A program made the position numbers and the translations under genes. The notes below the pieces were generated by a model that searched no databases, was not told the DNA's origin, and saw only the letters and a list, made by a program, of their open reading frames with translations. Below are positions 60,612 to 64,000 of a stretch of DNA of 64,000 nucleotides, piece by piece. Positions within the stretch are counted from its first letter, which is position 1; every line of letters begins with the position of its first letter. This DNA is from Leptolyngbya sp. PCC 7375 (GTDB lineage: Bacteria; Cyanobacteriota; Cyanobacteriia; Phormidesmidales; Phormidesmidaceae): NCBI RefSeq assembly GCF_000316115.1, contig NZ_JH993797.1, positions 3,148,486 through 3,212,485 of the forward strand, read 5' to 3'.

Positions 60612-60989
60612 GATTTGATTTATAGTCGAATGAAAATGAGTTTATTAAGGAAGGCTCTAAATAACTGACTGCCAAACCAGCAACAATGCCACTAGTACGC
60701 TTAGACTCAAATCATTTCTAATGACAAATATCCGTAGCTCAGGATTGATTGCAACAATACTGTGGCGTTCAATCTCCGAGCAGGCCAAATTTTGCCTATC
60801 TAGAATTCTTTAAAGGGTCAATTATTTATTTTATTCATTAACCTTAACCTAAGTTAGCAAGTTATTTCGTATTACTTTGTGCTTTAAAGTTGTTTCTAGA
60901 TTTTTAATGGGGGTATGGATAACTTCACCAAAAACTTTTGGACTCCCAGAGTTGAGGGCTTCTGCTTCTGTCGCCCCAGAATCACCAGC
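60612..60989. other. 378-base A/T-rich intergenic stretch
   Basis: No gene, RNA gene or clear repeat recognised. Confidence 0.4.
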
Positions 60990-61253
60990 CTACATGCATT
61001 GCTCCAGATAAATCGCTTGAATCAAAGGTTGGCGATCAGTTAAATACCGCCGAATTTCTACATGCTCTTGGGGCGAAAGCCGGACTCGATTGTCGATTCT
61101 ATGGAGTATCAACCGAATCTGCTCACGGCTGCAATTTCCTTCCCTATGGACGACCGATGTTTCGTCAATGACAGACCAGACCAACCTCATTAGACCGACA
61201 TCCATAGGGTCCTCCCATGAGTATTTTTGCTCACTAGATATTATATCGCGCAT
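60990..61253 (-). CDS. Small conserved cyanobacterial-type hypothetical protein
   Basis: An 87-residue soluble helical protein. DVGLMRLVWSVIDET at about residues 18-32 and RLSPQEHVEIRRYLTDRQPLI near the end resemble short cyanobacterial proteins of unknown function that I recall in several copies. No catalytic motif. It lies about 155 bases downstream of the TetR gene on the same strand. Confidence 0.6.
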   Translation of the reverse strand: MRDIISSEQKYSWEDPMDVGLMRLVWSVIDETSVVHREGNCSREQIRLILHRIDNRVRLSPQEHVEIRRYLTDRQPLIQAIYLEQCM

Positions 61254-61409
61254 TTTATTTTTTCTTAAGAATTGAAAAAAAATTATTTAGATGGTAGCTC
61301 TATTCAAAGGAATAGCACTGCCTTTAGGGTCATTTAAGTCCGTTTGACTACCAGGGAGGAGTAGAAATTAATTGGCGCTATTTTGGCGCTATTGCTGTCT
61401 GTATCATCC

Positions 61410-62033
61410 CTAAACAGACATTCCGGGAGTCAAGAATCGCACCAAATACTGCACTGCACAATTAACGTCTTCTGGTTGACTACTTTTCAATAATGAACCT
61501 GGTTTCCCTGCTTCATTTTGCACTCGGATTAATGTAGCAATCACCAAGTCTAATTTCCAGTTCAATTCTCTCCGCGAGCAGTCAGGAATTATTTGCTGCA
61601 AAATGTTGAGAAATGCCAGACGGCTCTCCATAAATTCCCCGCTAGCAATACTTTGCAGCGGTTCTGGCTCACTCCAACAACGCCCCATAAACTGAGCCCG
61701 CACTGTTCGAAATGACTCATTCTGAACAATCTTTTGAAAACATGGTTTTAGAAATGCCGTCAGAATTTCTTCAACCGATGGCAAAGTCTCTTTTTTCTGA
61801 AGTTCGTTGAGAATAGCCAACTGCTCAACAACAATTGGCTTGGCAATACGAGAAAAAATTGCTCGAAACAGCTCTTCTTTTGAACCAAAGTGATAGTTAA
61901 CCGCCGCCAGATTCGCATTGGCTTGATTGGCAATAGCCCGCACAGTAGTCCCTGCATACCCCCGCTCGGCAATTAGCTGTTCGGCTACATTCAGAAGTTG
62001 CTCTTTGGTATCAGCGGATGCTGCACTCGCCAT
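61410..62033 (-). CDS. TetR/AcrR family regulator (CecR-like)
   Basis: A 207-residue repressor-type regulator. The helix-turn-helix KEQLLNVAEQLIAERGYAGT, VRAIANQANANLAAVNYHFGSKEELF is a textbook TetR DNA-binding domain. The C-terminal ligand domain (WSEPEPLQSIA, QFMGRCW, LIRVQNEAGKPGSLL) resembles CecR/DUF1956-type members. It is divergent from the HlyD-type adaptor gene. Three similar palindromes in the 434-base region between them are likely its operators. Confidence 0.93.
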   Translation of the reverse strand: MASAASADTKEQLLNVAEQLIAERGYAGTTVRAIANQANANLAAVNYHFGSKEELFRAIFSRIAKPIVVEQLAILNELQKKETLPSVEEILTAFLKPCFQKIVQNESFRTVRAQFMGRCWSEPEPLQSIASGEFMESRLAFLNILQQIIPDCSRRELNWKLDLVIATLIRVQNEAGKPGSLLKSSQPEDVNCAVQYLVRFLTPGMSV

Positions 62034-62182
62034 TAAAGTTATCTATGCTCCTAAACTAAAGTTAAATGATTAAATCAGTTGGGTATGTCAGCCATCATAA
62101 GCGACTACCAGGACATAACATCCTGGATTCACCTCAGTAAAGGATGAACTGAAAAAAATCATTTTTTATTTGCTAATTATTC

Positions 62183-62194
62183 AAACGTACGTTT
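62183..62194. promoter_or_regulatory. TetR operator-like palindrome 1
   Basis: AAACGTACGTTT is a perfect 12-bp palindrome, 150 bases upstream of the TetR start. Confidence 0.6.
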
Positions 62195-62202
62195 TAATTA
62201 TA

Positions 62203-62218
62203 TCAAACATGCGTTTGA
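62203..62218. promoter_or_regulatory. TetR operator-like palindrome 2
   Basis: TCAAACATGCGTTTGA has the same half-sites (CAAAC and GTTTG) as site 1 and lies eight bases after it. Confidence 0.6.
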
Positions 62219-62430
62219 ATGAAGTCTACAATCTTACCTGCTTTTTTGCTTCTGGCAGAATGCAACAATTCGCCCTGGGCTTAAAGTCTCAGGGCCAACT
62301 GAATCAAAACCCACTAAAGGGGTTAAAGATCCATAAAGCGAAGTTAGGGCTTCGTCGTCTACATTGCCTCTTGAGTAGACAGCCGCCAATTAGCGCTGGA
62401 TTTCGATAACACTCATTATCAGCCACTGTT

Positions 62431-62444
62431 CAAACATACGTTTG
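62431..62444. promoter_or_regulatory. TetR operator-like palindrome 3
   Basis: CAAACATACGTTTG lies 23 bases before the adaptor ATG, where a bound repressor could block transcription of the adaptor gene. Confidence 0.65.
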
Positions 62445-62467
62445 CTTTTTGATGGACTGTCAGCGCC

Positions 62468-63802
62468 ATGACTTTTAAATCACCAGTATTAAGCTCGGCA
62501 TTATCCACAGTCCTTGGTATCTCGCGCCAACGGCTGGCTTTAATTTGCCTGGGCACCATAGGATTCCTTATGATCGGTATCCCCAGAATAAAAGAGCGTA
62601 TTGCTAGCTCAGCTGAGGTGCCCTCCGAACAAGCAGAAAGAGTTTTGCCCGTAGAAACTCTAACAGTAACCCCAGTGAGTAGCTATTTAGTATCGCGCAC
62701 CTACACGGGGGAAATTGCATCGCTACGGGCCAGTGAACTGGGGTTTGAACGTAGCGGTCAACTGGTGGAAGTCCTGGTAGTTGAGGGAGAAGTTGTAGAC
62801 AATGGCGCTCCCCTTGCTCGCTTAGATATCCGTAATCTAAAAACTCAACGCCAACAACTGCTGGCAGAAAAAGCCCGAGCCAATGCCCAATTAATGGAAC
62901 TGCAAGCAGGGGCTCGGTCAGAGGATATTGCTGCCGCTGCCGCTGCCGTTAGGGACTTAGAAGAACAGCTACGGTTACAGCAAGTGCAGCGTACACGGCG
63001 TGAATCTCTCTACACCCAAGGGGCCATTTCTCGCGAAGAACTAGATGAGTTCTCCTTTGGTGAAGGGGCACTCCAGGCAAGACTCGACCAGTCTCGCAGT
63101 CAGCTAGAAGAGTTGCACAACGGTACTCGTCCCGAACAAATAATGGCTCAGCAAGCACTGGTGCAACAGTTGGATGCCAGCATTGCAGATTTAGATGTGA
63201 CCATCTCCAAGAGCACATTACAGGCTCCGTTTGCCGGTGTGATTTCTACTAAACAGGTAGATGAAGGTACCGTAGTCGGTGCTGGTCAGTCGGTCATACG
63301 GCTTTTAGAAAGTGCTATGCCTGAAGCCAGGGTAGGTATGCCCATCAGCGCCATTGATAGCTTAAACATCGGTGATGAGAAAACAGTGTATCTGGGTGAA
63401 CGGCCCTACTCGGCGACAGTATCGTCGATTTTGCCGGAGGTTGATGCTCAAACACGCACACAAACAGTTGTGCTGGCATTGGAATCTGCAGCTGCTAGCC
63501 AAGCAAATGCTGGACAAACCGTGCGGGTGAATTTGCAAGAGTCAATTCCCACAGACGGCATGTGGCTACCGACAGAAGCCTTAACCCAAGGAATCCGGGG
63601 TTTGTGGACCTGCTACGTGTTAGTTCCAGACGAAAATTCTGACGGAGAACACTATACAGTACAATCCCAATCCGTAGAGATTGTATATCAGGATAGCGAT
63701 CGCATCCTAGTCCGTGGCACCCTCCAACCCAATGACATGGTCGTCGCCAGTGGCCCCCATCGCCTGGTTCCAGGCCAATTAGTCACTCCAGTCCAACCAT
63801 AA
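62468..63802 (+). CDS. HlyD/RND-type periplasmic efflux adaptor
   Basis: A 444-residue membrane-fusion protein. An N-terminal TM anchor (LALICLGTIGFLMIGIP) is followed by the lipoyl-like half VLVVEGEVVDNGAPLARLD. A long alpha-helical hairpin with coiled coil (about residues 130-235: LRLQQVQRTRRESLYTQGAI, SREELDEF) and the second lipoyl half LQAPFAGVISTKQVDEGTVV come next. A beta-barrel and membrane-proximal domain end the protein. It would link an inner-membrane pump to an outer-membrane channel. No pump gene follows directly, since the next frame is on the other strand. Confidence 0.9.
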   Translation: MTFKSPVLSSALSTVLGISRQRLALICLGTIGFLMIGIPRIKERIASSAEVPSEQAERVLPVETLTVTPVSSYLVSRTYTGEIASLRASELGFERSGQLVEVLVVEGEVVDNGAPLARLDIRNLKTQRQQLLAEKARANAQLMELQAGARSEDIAAAAAAVRDLEEQLRLQQVQRTRRESLYTQGAISREELDEFSFGEGALQARLDQSRSQLEELHNGTRPEQIMAQQALVQQLDASIADLDVTISKSTLQAPFAGVISTKQVDEGTVVGAGQSVIRLLESAMPEARVGMPISAIDSLNIGDEKTVYLGERPYSATVSSILPEVDAQTRTQTVVLALESAAASQANAGQTVRVNLQESIPTDGMWLPTEALTQGIRGLWTCYVLVPDENSDGEHYTVQSQSVEIVYQDSDRILVRGTLQPNDMVVASGPHRLVPGQLVTPVQP

Positions 63803-63842
63803 AACTCCCGACCCATTAACCTTAGAAACCTGGGGTATCAAC

Positions 63843-64000
63843 TTAAGCCGCAAAACTATCTGCGTATGAGGGATTCGGCTTCTGTGCTTTAGATGACTTC
63901 CGGGGCATCGGTAAATCACCGATATGCTCGAGAATCCATTCGAATACATCCGGAAAAGGGTGGTCAAAAAGACGTTGAGCAGCCGTGGTGCCATCGGGTC
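63843..64000 (-). CDS. C-terminal end of a transposase-like (DUF6399-like) protein, cut by window edge
   Basis: The minus-strand frame running in from the window edge reads DGTTAAQRLFDHPFPDVFEW, then ILEHIGDLPMPRKSSKAQKP, and stops at 63843. DGTTAAxRLF followed by a short helix and LPxPRK is the C-terminal pattern I recall for DUF6399/transposase-like cyanobacterial proteins. Only about 51 codons are visible, so completeness and activity cannot be judged. Confidence 0.55.
   Translation of the reverse strand, partial: PDGTTAAQRLFDHPFPDVFEWILEHIGDLPMPRKSSKAQKPNPSYADSFAA

Larger units (their letters stand above)
62034..62467. promoter_or_regulatory. Divergent TetR/adaptor control region
   Basis: 434 bases with three palindromes of the CAAACNTNCGTTTG type. 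No gene is supported; a 79-codon open frame crosses it without recognised domain or ribosome-binding site. Confidence 0.6.

Noticed and set aside
62170..62409. 79-codon open frame between the TetR and adaptor genes
   Set aside because: No ribosome-binding site or domain, and it spans two operator-like palindromes; better explained as regulatory DNA.

Overview
The window looks like about 64 kb of a cyanobacterial chromosome. The evidence is the repeated HIP1 octamer GCGATCGC, an intact petN gene for the 29-residue cytochrome b6f subunit, cyanophycin synthetase and cyanophycinase, the bifunctional arginine dihydrolase ArgZ/AgrE, glucosylglycerol/alpha-glucoside-type ABC transporter genes, and several families typical of cyanobacteria (DUF928, DUF1830, DUF2103, DUF3616, DUF1361, Uma2). 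Base composition and gene content fit a Leptolyngbya/Nodosilinea-like lineage, but the sequence does not settle the genus.

Layout. 0-7.4 kb: housekeeping genes (beta-CASP-like hydrolase, 3-methyladenine glycosylase, GerM lipoprotein, pyrB, moaE) with a tandem palindromic repeat in front of pyrB. 7.6-24.2 kb: nitrogen storage (argZ, cphA, cphB), broken by a small accessory patch at 11.9-15.3 kb (PD-(D/E)XK-like nuclease, UPF0175/DUF3368 toxin-antitoxin pair, a decayed gene, Uma2 nuclease), then Trm1, DUF2103-clpS and an exported hydratase-like protein. 24.5-32 kb: DUF928 with a CHASE2 nucleotide cyclase, peroxiredoxin Q, and a compact type III polyketide synthase / methyltransferase / flavoprotein operon. 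32-41.4 kb: two proteins sharing an unrecognised seven-fold repeat (one exported, one fused to a serine hydrolase), a large HTH/NB-ARC/WD40 STAND protein, and an SRPBCC protein with a Tyr/Arg/Asp-rich disordered tail. 41.5-45.7 kb: ACT-type malic enzyme, rsmB, petN. 45.8-51.5 kb: a chaperone-usher pilus-like operon. 52-58.5 kb: clpP, a TerC family gene and a sugar ABC transporter without its ATPase. 58.7-64 kb: YgjP-like metalloprotease, tRNA-Arg(CCT) followed by a truncated hsdS remnant, DUF1830, a TetR regulator with palindromic operator-like sites and a HlyD-type adaptor, and the end of a transposase-like gene at the edge.

How the genes work together. CphA builds cyanophycin (multi-L-arginyl-poly-L-aspartate), CphB cuts it to beta-Asp-Arg dipeptides, and ArgZ/AgrE turns the released arginine into ornithine plus ammonia and then proline. 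Most of a nitrogen reserve cycle therefore sits within about 12 kb; a dipeptidase is not visible. The least explained parts are the seven-fold repeat protein pair at 32.3-36.3 kb, the MITE-like 103-bp element present in two copies, the palindrome cluster before the STAND gene, and the pilus locus with three different subunit-like proteins.
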